From: Pseudomonadota bacterium
GTDB taxonomy: Bacteria > Pseudomonadota > Gammaproteobacteria > Acidiferrobacterales > UBA6901
Direction of reading: 5' to 3'
Assembly: GCA_021778035.1 (NCBI GenBank)
Contig: JAJYCY010000014.1
Location: 1 to 38,938, forward strand
DNA: 38,938 bases
Under the pieces are notes generated by a model, which was not told where the DNA came from, did no database searches, and worked only from the letters and a program-made list of their open reading frames with translations. The position numbers and the translations under genes were made by a program. This document shows, one piece after another, positions 20,510 through 28,389 of this stretch (position 1 is the first letter of the stretch; each line of letters begins with the position of its first letter).

Positions 20510-22030
20510 GTGACCAGCGCAGCTAATGATCGCGTCGCATCCTACCGAAGGCTTTTCTACATAACCCTGTTCGTCACCCTGATCGTCAAGATCATTCTTG
20601 CGGCGACGGTCCCGATCACGGCGGACGAGGCCTATTTCATCGAGTGGGGACAGCACCTGAGCTATGGCTACTATGACCATCCGCCCCTGGTCGGCTGGAT
20701 ACTCTACGTACTCCTGAAGTTCGGGAACTCGACGCTGCTGATGCGTTCGCCGGCGGTGGTGATGTCGACCATTATCGGTGCGGGAATCTATCTCGTGCTC
20801 CGCGGATATGATGAGGCGCGTGCCTGTATGGTCGCCATCCTGTACATGATATCGCCGATTGCCATCCTCGGCGTGCTGATCACCACCGACGGTCCGCTGA
20901 TCATATTTTCGTTCCTGTCCTGCGCCCTGCTGTTCAGGGCACTCAAGGACAATTCGCTCAAATACTATTTCTGGGCGGGCGTCTGTCTCGGCCTGGCGTT
21001 CCTGTCGAAGTACTTCGCGGTGCTTCTGATAGGATCATATCTGGCCTTTTACTTCCTCTCTGATCGCAGCCGTGACAAGACCCGCGGGTTCGCGCTGCTC
21101 TTTCTGGCGTCGCTTCCGTTCGGCCTGGTCAATCTCGCCTGGAATTACAACCATTGCTGGGACAACATCCTGTTCAATCTCCTGACCCGCAATCACGGAA
21201 TGCAGCTTTCGTGGTACAAGTTCCTGATGTGGGTGGCGATCGTGGTCTATCTGGTCACGCCGCCGCTGATCTACTACGTCTTCAAGCACCGCCGGGAACT
21301 GGCGGGGCGGGCACGCGAGAGCGAACTCAAGATCTTCGTGTACTCGGCGGTAATACCGTTCGCCTTCTTCACCGTGCTTTCCACGTTCAAGGATATCGGG
21401 CTGCACTGGCCGCTTTCATTCTACGGTTTCGTGTTCATTGCCCTGGCGATCTACCTGACCGACCGGGAGATCGTGACAGCCACGAAATTCATGGCGTATT
21501 TCACCGCCGTGCATCTCGTGCTGGTGACCATAGGATTGGTCATGCCGCTCAAGGACTGGAAGTTCACCAAGCACTACGATTCCATCGTATTCACCGAACG
21601 GAACAATGTGCTCTGGAACGACATGAAACCGTATGCTGACCGGTACGTGTTTGCGACCGATCGCTATACAACCTCGTCGATTTTTTCGTACCTGCAGAGC
21701 CAGCACGTCATCGTGTTCGGTGGCGGCGACTATCATGGCCGGCAGGATGACATCCTGACCGATTTCCGCAAATACGCCGGCAAGAACATCCTGACGATGA
21801 CCAAAGACAAGCCGGACATCCAGGAGTTTTACGCTCCGTATTTCAAATCGGTCAAGACACAGAAGCTGATAGTCGAGGGCACGCCGTTCTACATGGTGTT
21901 CGGCCACGACTTCAACTACCAGGCCTACCGCGACAACGTGCTGAAACGGGTCATGGCGGCGTACTACCGGCTGCCGTCCTGGCTGCCACACGGACGCTGT
22001 TACATGTACGACCGCTACGGTCATCCCTGA
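20510..22030 (+). CDS. GT39/ArnT-like membrane glycosyltransferase
   Basis: A 506-residue multi-pass inner-membrane protein. The first periplasmic loop has ITADEAYFIEWGQHLSYGYY and DHPPLVGW, the DE and DHPP signatures of PMT_2/ArnT-type transferases that use polyprenyl-phosphate sugars. About ten hydrophobic helices follow, then a soluble C-terminal region (about 370-506). By family it moves a sugar from a lipid carrier to lipid A, a protein or another envelope acceptor; neither is readable here. It starts with GTG at 20510, with GGGGA upstream. It lies 51 nt after gatB with no terminator seen between, and is closed by a strong hairpin. Confidence 0.82.
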   Translation: MTSAANDRVASYRRLFYITLFVTLIVKIILAATVPITADEAYFIEWGQHLSYGYYDHPPLVGWILYVLLKFGNSTLLMRSPAVVMSTIIGAGIYLVLRGYDEARACMVAILYMISPIAILGVLITTDGPLIIFSFLSCALLFRALKDNSLKYYFWAGVCLGLAFLSKYFAVLLIGSYLAFYFLSDRSRDKTRGFALLFLASLPFGLVNLAWNYNHCWDNILFNLLTRNHGMQLSWYKFLMWVAIVVYLVTPPLIYYVFKHRRELAGRARESELKIFVYSAVIPFAFFTVLSTFKDIGLHWPLSFYGFVFIALAIYLTDREIVTATKFMAYFTAVHLVLVTIGLVMPLKDWKFTKHYDSIVFTERNNVLWNDMKPYADRYVFATDRYTTSSIFSYLQSQHVIVFGGGDYHGRQDDILTDFRKYAGKNILTMTKDKPDIQEFYAPYFKSVKTQKLIVEGTPFYMVFGHDFNYQAYRDNVLKRVMAAYYRLPSWLPHGRCYMYDRYGHP

Positions 22031-22045
22031 GCGGAAATCCAGATA

Positions 22046-22081
22046 AAGAATAGCCCCGCCAGGTCGGGGCTATTCTTCTTT
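22046..22081. terminator. Strong hairpin terminator, likely bidirectional
   Basis: A 13-bp perfect stem (AAGAATAGCCCCG at 22046-22058 and CGGGGCTATTCTT at 22065-22077) with a 6-nt loop, followed by a T/C-rich stretch. It ends the gatCAB-glycosyltransferase unit. It overlaps the stop and last codons of the convergent DUF59 gene, so it can serve both strands. Confidence 0.88.
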
Positions 22082-22330
22082 CATGCAGGCGCGTTCGACA
22101 TCCACCGTCGCGACTCCTTCTATCGCACCTACCGCTTCGCGGATGCTACGCACGATCTGTTCAGCATGGGGACAGTGGGGGGTGGTAAGCTGGATATCGA
22201 GGTGTACGTAGTCGCCTACTATGTCCACATCCTGGACAAATCCGAGTTCGACGATGTTGTGCCGCAGCTCCGGGTCGACCACTTTTCTCAGGGCTTGGTA
22301 GATCTGTTCTTCAGTTACGGATGCAGGCAT
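22070..22330 (-). CDS. DUF59/MIP18 family Fe-S cluster assembly factor (PaaD/SufT-like)
   Basis: An 86-residue cytoplasmic protein: a single DUF59 domain with VTEEQIYQALRKVVDPEL, IVELGFVQDVDI, HLDIQLTTPHCPHAEQIVRSI with the family cysteine (Cys53), and a C-terminal VATVDVE strand. Relatives (SufT, the PaaD N-domain, eukaryotic MIP18) help mature Fe-S proteins. The ATG at 22330 has a clear GGAGG upstream; a longer in-frame start would add about 97 unlike residues. It stands alone on the minus strand, convergent with the glycosyltransferase gene, sharing its terminator. Confidence 0.9.
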   Translation of the reverse strand: MPASVTEEQIYQALRKVVDPELRHNIVELGFVQDVDIVGDYVHLDIQLTTPHCPHAEQIVRSIREAVGAIEGVATVDVERACMKEE

Positions 22331-22556
22331 TGGCCGGTCCTCCAAGGGAGTGTCCCAGTCTAGCAGAATACCCGGGTGTGGCGTGCGCCGGTTGCGGGAA
22401 ACCGGGCGGAGCCGCTGATTCCCTGGCGGCTGGCCGGCCTCTGTTCCGGCGGTCATTGTGCCCCGGCGGGACTGCCGCGGACCCCGATGGCGGCAGCAGC
22501 CAGTCTTTGATGCCATACTTGCTAACATCCAGCTCAGTCGCCGCGGTGTGATATCG

Positions 22557-23798
22557 ATGGCACCAGTACAGGACGTAACTACGCGCGAATCCTCCGGCCG
22601 GCCGAGAATCGGGCTGATCATGTCCGGTGGTGGCGCACGTGCCGCCTACCAGGTCGGTGTACTCAAGGCGATTGCCGGAATGCTGCCACCCGGCACGCCG
22701 AACCCGTTTGCAATCCTGTGCGGCGCCTCGGCCGGGGCCATCAATTCGGCAGCGCTCGCGATCCATGCGGACAATTTCCAGCGGGCGGCACGGCGGCTGG
22801 AAAAGGTGTGGAGCAGTTTCCATGTGGACCAGGTGTTCCGTGCCGATGCGTCCGGACTGTTCGTGAACTGGGCGCGCTGGCTGATGGCACTGTTTCTGCT
22901 GGGCATGGGCCGAAGCAACCCGGCTGCACTGCTTGACCGTGCACCGCTGCGCCGCCTGTTACAGCGATACCTTCCCTGCGAGAGAATCCAGCAGTCGATC
23001 GATGCCGGCCATCTGCATGCGCTGTGCATTGCCGCGTCCGGCTATGGGTCCGGACAGTCAGTAAGCTTCTTTCAGTCCGCGTCGCCCCAGACGTCCTGGA
23101 AACGTGCGACGCGGGTCGGAGTTGCCGCAAACATCACGGTTGACCATCTGATGGCATCATCGGCAATCCCGTTCGTGTTCGAGGCGGTCAGGCTCCAGCG
23201 TGAATTCTTCGGCGATGGATCCATGCGGCAGATCGCCCCCATGAGCCCGGCGATACATCTGGGAGCAGACCGTATTCTCGTGATCGGCGTGCGTCCCGAA
23301 GGTGGCGCCCCGCCTTCGCGGCCGGCGCAGCCCGAGGAGTATCCGTCGCTGGCGCAGATCGGTGGCCATGTACTGACGAGCATATTTCTCGATGCACTGG
23401 AGGCGGACCTCGAGCGTTTGCGGCGGATCAACGAGACCCTCAGCATGATTCCGGCCGCGAGCGCAGGTCCGCACGACGGAAGTGCGCCCCTGCGTGCCAT
23501 CGGGTCGATGCTGATTTCTCCCAGCCGCGACCCCCGCGAGATTGCCGAGCGGCACAAGCACAATTTTCCCGGCCCCGTGAAATTCATGCTGCGCGGCCTC
23601 GGTGCGTTTGACCGTGGTGGCGGAGAGCTGATCAGCTATCTGCTGTTCGAGAAGCCCTACTGCCAGGAACTCATCGCCCTCGGTTATTCCGACACGCGCC
23701 GGCGGCAAGAGGAACTGTTTGCCTTTCTGGGCATGGATCCGGCGGCCAGCCGGATCAGCCAGCCGCCGCGACCCAGGGAGAATTCCGCGCGGCCATGA
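22557..23798 (+). CDS. Patatin-like phospholipase
   Basis: A 413-residue alpha/beta hydrolase. Residues 16-36 hold the oxyanion motif GGGARAAYQVGVL. The nucleophile elbow is GASAG (Ser58), and the partner aspartate lies in FFGDGSMRQIAP. The Ser-Asp dyad is intact, so lipid acyl hydrolase activity is likely. The C-terminal part (about 280-413) is longer than the minimal domain and reads like patatin proteins of gammaproteobacteria with a DUF3336-like tail, but I do not recognise a named domain. No signal peptide. I chose the ATG at 22557; a GTG at 22548 is possible, and neither has a strong ribosome-binding site. The next gene overlaps it in ATGA. Confidence 0.88.
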   Translation: MAPVQDVTTRESSGRPRIGLIMSGGGARAAYQVGVLKAIAGMLPPGTPNPFAILCGASAGAINSAALAIHADNFQRAARRLEKVWSSFHVDQVFRADASGLFVNWARWLMALFLLGMGRSNPAALLDRAPLRRLLQRYLPCERIQQSIDAGHLHALCIAASGYGSGQSVSFFQSASPQTSWKRATRVGVAANITVDHLMASSAIPFVFEAVRLQREFFGDGSMRQIAPMSPAIHLGADRILVIGVRPEGGAPPSRPAQPEEYPSLAQIGGHVLTSIFLDALEADLERLRRINETLSMIPAASAGPHDGSAPLRAIGSMLISPSRDPREIAERHKHNFPGPVKFMLRGLGAFDRGGGELISYLLFEKPYCQELIALGYSDTRRRQEELFAFLGMDPAASRISQPPRPRENSARP

Positions 23799-23998
23799 CC
23801 GCACGTGCCCTGATTATCCTGGGCATCGTCCTGCTGGCCGCCGGACTGGCGTGGCCCTGGCTCAGCCGCATCGGGTTCGGCCGCCTGCCTGGGGATATTG
23901 TCATCCGGCGCGGAAACTTCAGCCTCTATTTTCCCGTGACGACCTCCCTTATCGTCAGCGTGGTGCTCAGCATCCTGTGGTGGTTGTTCCGCAGATAG
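23795..23998 (+). CDS. DUF2905 family small membrane protein
   Basis: A 67-residue inner-membrane protein with two helices (about 4-24 and 47-64) separated by the conserved segment GRLPGDIVIRRGNFSLYFPV, the DUF2905 hallmark. Its ATG at 23795 overlaps the patatin stop (ATGA), implying coupled translation with the lipase. The function of the family is unknown. Confidence 0.9.
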   Translation: MTARALIILGIVLLAAGLAWPWLSRIGFGRLPGDIVIRRGNFSLYFPVTTSLIVSVVLSILWWLFRR

Positions 23999-24084
23999 GC
24001 TTTGTCCCAGCCGCCTTTGCTGTATTTCCGACCTGGAAGATAGGATTTTGGCGTGCGCGGCGCCCTTATGCGTCGGCATGCAGC

Positions 24085-24428
24085 TATGCTAGAATCCGCG
24101 GCCTGGCAGCGGGGCAGCGGTAGGTAGTACCACCGCGCGGTATGAACCGGGGGGCCGGGGACTGATGGACGACTGCGGGCGCGGACCTGTAGCTCATTGC
24201 GGTGCCGCAATCGCGGGTGTCTGCACCCGGTGATTGTGCCGCTGGCGGAACGGGCGGGTGACGCGGGTTGCGTTTGGTTTTGGTAAGGTGGCTTCTGTTC
24301 GCTTCAACATGTTGCAATTACCACGCTCCGAGTCTTTACCGTCGCCATGGAGCCCATCCGAGGGCGGGCCGCACAGCCATGTCCTGGCCTTCGTGCCGGA
24401 ATCAATCTGACCGAGGAGATTGACGCAC
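24085..24428 (+). promoter_or_regulatory. Probable promoter and structured leader before the CLC gene
   Basis: TATGCTAGAAT (24085-24095) looks like a sigma-70 -10 region; a weak TTATGC lies about 18 nt upstream of TAGAAT. The next 330 nt hold no credible gene but contain two adjacent small hairpins: ATTGCGG/CCGCAAT (24196-24211) and CGGGTG/CACCCG (24214-24229). GAGGAG at 24413-24418 is the ribosome-binding site. No known riboswitch, including the fluoride class, was recognised. Confidence 0.4.
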
Positions 24429-25889
24429 GTGTTAGAAGCAGTGCATAAACGCCTGGTGGCATTCTGGCAGAATCTGGATCCCATGGTGCCGATGGTCATG
24501 GTTGCGGCGCTGGTGGGCGTGATTGGATCGATCGCGGTCGAAGGTTTCCGCCAGGCGATGTACGCCATCATCCATCTGTACAGCACCCATGAGCATCTGG
24601 TGGCTGCGGCGACAGGGCTTCCGATCTGGCTGCGGGTGGTGATCCCTCTGGCATGTGCCACCGTCGGCGGTCTGATCATGTGGGGTGGCCACCGATGGAT
24701 CAAGCAGCCGCGGGGGCCGGAGTACATGGAAGCGGTGCGGGTAGGCGATGGAATCCTGCCGTTTGCACCGAACATCACGCGCACGCTTTCCTCGCTCTCC
24801 GGTGTCAGCGGTGGCATCACGATCGGACGCGAAGGAACGATGATCCAGTTTGCCGCGCTGGTTTCATCGATATTCGGCCGGCTTACCAGAACGGATGCGG
24901 AGCACCGGCGGCTGATCGTTGCGTGCGGCGCCGCGGCCGGTTTTGCCGGCGCCTACCATGCCCCCATCGCGGGGACGCTGTTTGTGTCGGAAATCATCCT
25001 CGGCGGGCTCGCGCTGCGGGAAATCACGGCGATTCTCGTTTCCGCCGTGATGGGCGAACTTACTACCCAGGCGCTTTTCGCCACGGGCCCCTTGTACCTG
25101 TCGCATACCATTCCGGTGGTCGGTTTTCCCGACCTTGTTGACGCCACGCTGCTCGGGCTGCTCTGTGGTCTCCTCGGGCCGGCATTCCTGTGGCTGCTGG
25201 ACAATGCGCGCCGGCGATACCAGGCAAAAGTCACGTTCGTGCCACTGCGTATGGGGCTGGCCGGGCTGGTCATCGGGCTGCTCTCGATACTGCGTCCCGA
25301 GGTCTGGGGCAATGGCTACAGCGTAGTGCAGTCATTCCTGGTGCATCACTGGGCGCTGACGACCGTTGCGGCGGTTTTCGTGCTGCGGCTGATCGCCGTG
25401 ACCTGTGCGAGCGCTGCCGGCATTCCCGGAGGCGTGCTTACGCCCACCCTGTCTCTGGGTGGAGCGCTCGGCCTGCTGGTCTACCATACCCTGCTTACGT
25501 CGGCCGCAACCCATTCCCAGGCGCTGTGGGTGCTGGTCGGGATGGGCAGTCTGCTGGCAGCAACCACCCATGCACCGGCGATGTCGGCAATCATGGTTTT
25601 CGAAACGACGCGCAACTACAACGTGGTGCTGGCGGCGATGCCGGCCTGCGTGCTGGCGTCGGTCACCGGCAGCCTGCTGCGCAGGCGCTCGGTTTACACC
25701 GAGGCGCTCGGAGTCGAGGAGGACCATTCGAAGCCCTCTCTTCTCGACGCCCTCACTGGCCGGCATCCCCGTGCCGGGGTCGTGAACGCGGCAGAAGTGG
25801 TTGCCGAAGCGGCTACCGTGCAGCCAGCCGGATCCCCCCCGGCGCACATGGAAGAAGTCACTTCGGATCTGCGCAAGAAGGGAGAGTAG
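24429..25889 (+). CDS. CLC family anion transporter/channel, ClcB-like
   Basis: A 486-residue multi-pass membrane protein. The gating motif GREGTMIQ keeps the external gating glutamate, and GGVLTP and the late VYTEAL tyrosine region are present. The first selectivity motif is RGPEYMEAV rather than GSGIP. The internal proton-glutamate position (E203 of E. coli ClcA) appears to be Ile in AGTLFVSEIILG. These features match the ClcB-type branch, whose transport mode is less clear than that of ClcA. GTG 24429 has GAGGAG ten bases upstream; the in-frame TTG at 24420 would abut the ribosome-binding site. No CBS domains; a short soluble tail ends the chain. Confidence 0.88.
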   Translation: MLEAVHKRLVAFWQNLDPMVPMVMVAALVGVIGSIAVEGFRQAMYAIIHLYSTHEHLVAAATGLPIWLRVVIPLACATVGGLIMWGGHRWIKQPRGPEYMEAVRVGDGILPFAPNITRTLSSLSGVSGGITIGREGTMIQFAALVSSIFGRLTRTDAEHRRLIVACGAAAGFAGAYHAPIAGTLFVSEIILGGLALREITAILVSAVMGELTTQALFATGPLYLSHTIPVVGFPDLVDATLLGLLCGLLGPAFLWLLDNARRRYQAKVTFVPLRMGLAGLVIGLLSILRPEVWGNGYSVVQSFLVHHWALTTVAAVFVLRLIAVTCASAAGIPGGVLTPTLSLGGALGLLVYHTLLTSAATHSQALWVLVGMGSLLAATTHAPAMSAIMVFETTRNYNVVLAAMPACVLASVTGSLLRRRSVYTEALGVEEDHSKPSLLDALTGRHPRAGVVNAAEVVAEAATVQPAGSPPAHMEEVTSDLRKKGE

Positions 25890-25893
25890 AAAC

Positions 25894-25920
25894 GCAGCCG
25901 CCCTGTGGGCGGCTGCTTCC
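25894..25920 (+). terminator. Hairpin terminator after the CLC gene
   Basis: A 10-bp perfect stem (GCAGCCGCCC at 25894-25903 and GGGCGGCTGC at 25907-25916) with a 3-nt loop, right after the stop and before the convergent ParA-type gene. Only a short TTCC follows, so the tail is weak. Confidence 0.7.
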
Positions 25921-25958
25921 GGCCGGCAGTCGTCTCCTCGCGCGGACAGTGCCGCTGC

Positions 25959-26654
25959 TCAGGACGGTTCTGTCTGGCTGCGTTTGCTTCTCAGCCACCG
26001 CAGCAGCGGGTCCCACTGGTCAAGATCCACCGCAACGGAAGCATGCCCCATCTCGAAGATCCCGATGCCGCGTTCGGCCGCTGAAACGTAGTTCTGGCTG
26101 TCACGCAGGCTAGTAAGAAACGGAAGGCCGAGCTGCCCGAGAAACTGTTCCAGGGTGTCGAAAGCGCGGGTATTTTCACGCACGCGGTTTGCCACTACCG
26201 CAATCTTGGGTGCAAGCGGCGACTGCGCGCTGCCGGCGATCATCTCTGCAATGAAATCGGTGGCTGCGCGCATGTCGATTGCCGACGGCAGCACGGGAAC
26301 GATGATGGATTGTGCCCGACCCAGCAGCGGCACGAGCCGGCGGTCGCGGATACCCGCCGGCACATCCATCACGACGGTGTCGACATCGCGCGGAATCCAG
26401 AGTCTGTCGCGCCATGCAGCCAGCCCGCGGATCGGGGTGTTCTCCTCGGGCCGGGCCGCCAGCCAGGCCAGACTCGAGCTCTGCGGATCAAAATCGGCCA
26501 GAACGACCGGCCGTTTGCGGGATGCATAGTAGCTGGCAAGATTGGTCGCCAGTGTGGTCTTGCCGCTTCCCCCTTTGCTGTTCATCACCATGATGGTGCG
26601 GGTGTTGCGGGTTAATGGCTTGTATTTGCCCGATATCAGGTCTATGAGATGCAT
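25959..26654 (-). CDS. Orphan ParA/MinD-type ATPase
   Basis: A 231-residue cytoplasmic P-loop ATPase of the deviant Walker A type: KGGSGKTT at 27-34 with the signature Lys at the first position, LADFDPQSSS as Walker A-prime and VVMDVPAG as Walker B. Such proteins position plasmids, chromosomes, carboxysomes or membrane complexes. No ParB, McdB, cellulose synthase or other usual partner gene is next to it. I chose the ATG at 26654, preceded by GAGGAAATCGGAG; an in-frame ATG ten codons upstream is possible. It is convergent with the CLC gene. The cargo is unknown. Confidence 0.87.
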   Translation of the reverse strand: MHLIDLISGKYKPLTRNTRTIMVMNSKGGSGKTTLATNLASYYASRKRPVVLADFDPQSSSLAWLAARPEENTPIRGLAAWRDRLWIPRDVDTVVMDVPAGIRDRRLVPLLGRAQSIIVPVLPSAIDMRAATDFIAEMIAGSAQSPLAPKIAVVANRVRENTRAFDTLEQFLGQLGLPFLTSLRDSQNYVSAAERGIGIFEMGHASVAVDLDQWDPLLRWLRSKRSQTEPS

Positions 26655-26684
26655 CTCCGATTTCCTCGGCAGAGTCACGCCCAT

Positions 26685-27072
26685 GCACGGGCTGGCTAAG
26701 TGTGTGCAGCCGCCGCCCTGACGTCAACCCGGCAGGCAGTGGCGCCGCAGTGGGACATGGCCCGTTCCGCCTGGTAGGGTACGTACAAGGGATGGCTGCC
26801 ACCTGACGGGTGTCCTGGAATGCACGTGGGCGAGGCGCAGAACCGGGACACACCGGACGGGACCGGCGTGATCGGTCCCCGTGGGGTGACGAATTCCGGC
26901 AGGGGGTTGCGGTCAGCGGCCGATACCCCGATGTCCGGAGAGATTTCCGCCTGACATAATTCTTTGATTTCCATGGATTTTTCTGGCGACCGCTGGCAAG
27001 ATCTGGCCGGGTATGAATTTGGCTCAGATTTTGCAATGATAATCATGAACTTAACGTTTTATCGCGATCCCT
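26685..27072. other. Spacer upstream of the DUF3391-HD-GYP gene
   Basis: A 388-bp gap between the divergent ParA-type and HD-GYP genes. Small frames inside have no recognisable content. The right end becomes AT-rich from about 26950 and holds the Fur-box-like site listed separately. No terminator or repeat was seen. Confidence 0.5.
27032..27050 (+). promoter_or_regulatory. Putative Fur box
   Basis: AATGATAATCAT at 27035-27046 matches the central 12 bases of the 19-bp Fur consensus GATAATGATAATCATTATC exactly; 14 of 19 positions match overall. It ends 22 bp before the ATG at 27073, where a repressor would block the promoter. This is a sequence match only. Confidence 0.6.
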
Positions 27073-28356
27073 ATGAAAAAGAAGATCAGCGTACACGATC
27101 TGGAGCTCGGGATGTTCGTTTCCGAACTCGACCGGCCATGGCTCGAAACGCCGTTCCTTTTTCAGGGATTCGAGATCCGCTCGCAAAATGAAATCACCGA
27201 ACTGAAACGTTACTGCCAGTCGGTTTATATCCTGATTGCCGATGAAAGGGCGGACCGGCGTGGCCTGGGTCCGGTTGTGGGTGTCCGCAAAACGGCGGAC
27301 ATCATGACATCCAGCGATCAGCAGAAGAGAATCGAATTCGAGCTGTACCGCCGGGTCGCGATACCGTCGGCCGCCGAATCCTGCTACCCGGACGTGACCA
27401 CCGTTGAGGAAGAGGTCCAGTCCATGCGGGCGGTGCACGAGGAGGCGCGGACACTTATCCGTGCCATCATGGACGACGTGCGCGTCGGGCGCACAATCCC
27501 GGTCCACGATGCTCGCAAAGTGGTCGCGCGGCTCGCCGCCAGCGTGATCCGCAATCCCGATGCTCTGGTCTGTTTCAGCCAGCTGCGCAGCAAGGACGAA
27601 TATACCGCGCTGCACAGCCTGCGTGTTGCGATCCTGGCGCTGGTTTTCGGCCGCCATCTCGGGCTCGATATCGATGCGCTCAATGTGCTTGGACTGGGCG
27701 CGCTGCTGCACGATATCGGAAAAATGAAGGTGCCGAACGATATCCTCAACAAGCCCGATCCGCTGACCCCGGAAGAATACCGGATCGTCCAGACGCACGT
27801 GCCGGTCGGAGTGGCGATACTGGAGCACACGGCCAACGTGCCGCAGGCAGCCATCGAGGTGGCACGCTGCCATCATGAACGCCATGACGGATCGGGGTAC
27901 GTCAGCGGCATGCGCAGCGACCAGATCGGGCTATTCGGCCAGATCGGCGCCATCGTGGATTATTATGATGCCATTACGAGTGACCGGGCCTATCACACCG
28001 GTCTTTCCGCGCACGTCGCGCTGCGGCAGATGTACACGGAGCGCGGCACTGTTTTTCATCCCGAACGCGTCGAGCAGTTCATCCAGTGCATGGGCATTTA
28101 CCCGATAGGCAGCATCGTGGAATTCAGCAGCGGCGAGGTGGGGGTGGTCGTTGCCATGAACCGCCAGCGGCGGCTCAAGCCGCGCGTGACCCTCGTCCTC
28201 AGGCCGAACGCAAAACCCTTTGAGGTTCCGCACACTGTGGATCTGATGGATCAGGCTGCCCGTAGCGATAACCCGCTTGAGATCGAACGGGTCGTCGAGC
28301 CGGGACTGTACGGCATCAGCGCCGTGGATTATCTGCCGGTGGCGGTGAACCACTAG
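27073..28356 (+). CDS. DUF3391 and HD-GYP domain phosphodiesterase
   Basis: A 427-residue cytoplasmic protein. Residues 1-130 match the DUF3391 domain found before HD-GYP (KKKISVHDLELGMFVSELDR, VYILIADER). The HD-GYP domain (about 165-345) has HDIGK (His213/Asp214), HHERHDGSGY (267-276) and IGAIVDYYDAITSDR. The third GYP residue is Val (GYV). Metal ligands are otherwise intact, so c-di-GMP hydrolysis is plausible. A C-terminal PilZ-like or beta-rich part (about 350-427) follows (YPIGSIVEFSSGEVGVVVAMN). The ATG at 27073 has no strong ribosome-binding site; a Fur-type box lies just upstream. Confidence 0.9.
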   Translation: MKKKISVHDLELGMFVSELDRPWLETPFLFQGFEIRSQNEITELKRYCQSVYILIADERADRRGLGPVVGVRKTADIMTSSDQQKRIEFELYRRVAIPSAAESCYPDVTTVEEEVQSMRAVHEEARTLIRAIMDDVRVGRTIPVHDARKVVARLAASVIRNPDALVCFSQLRSKDEYTALHSLRVAILALVFGRHLGLDIDALNVLGLGALLHDIGKMKVPNDILNKPDPLTPEEYRIVQTHVPVGVAILEHTANVPQAAIEVARCHHERHDGSGYVSGMRSDQIGLFGQIGAIVDYYDAITSDRAYHTGLSAHVALRQMYTERGTVFHPERVEQFIQCMGIYPIGSIVEFSSGEVGVVVAMNRQRRLKPRVTLVLRPNAKPFEVPHTVDLMDQAARSDNPLEIERVVEPGLYGISAVDYLPVAVNH

Positions 28357-28389
28357 CTGCGTTGCGCGGCAATCGCACCGCCGCCGCCG

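Noticed and set aside
24096-24230. A possible signal recognition particle RNA or fluoride riboswitch before the CLC gene
   Set aside because: The conserved SRP core was not found, and the sequence does not fit the fluoride motif as far as I can fold it by eye.
26945-26960. TTGATTTCCATGG as an FNR-type box
   Set aside because: Only the left half matches; the right half differs at several of the five defined bases.
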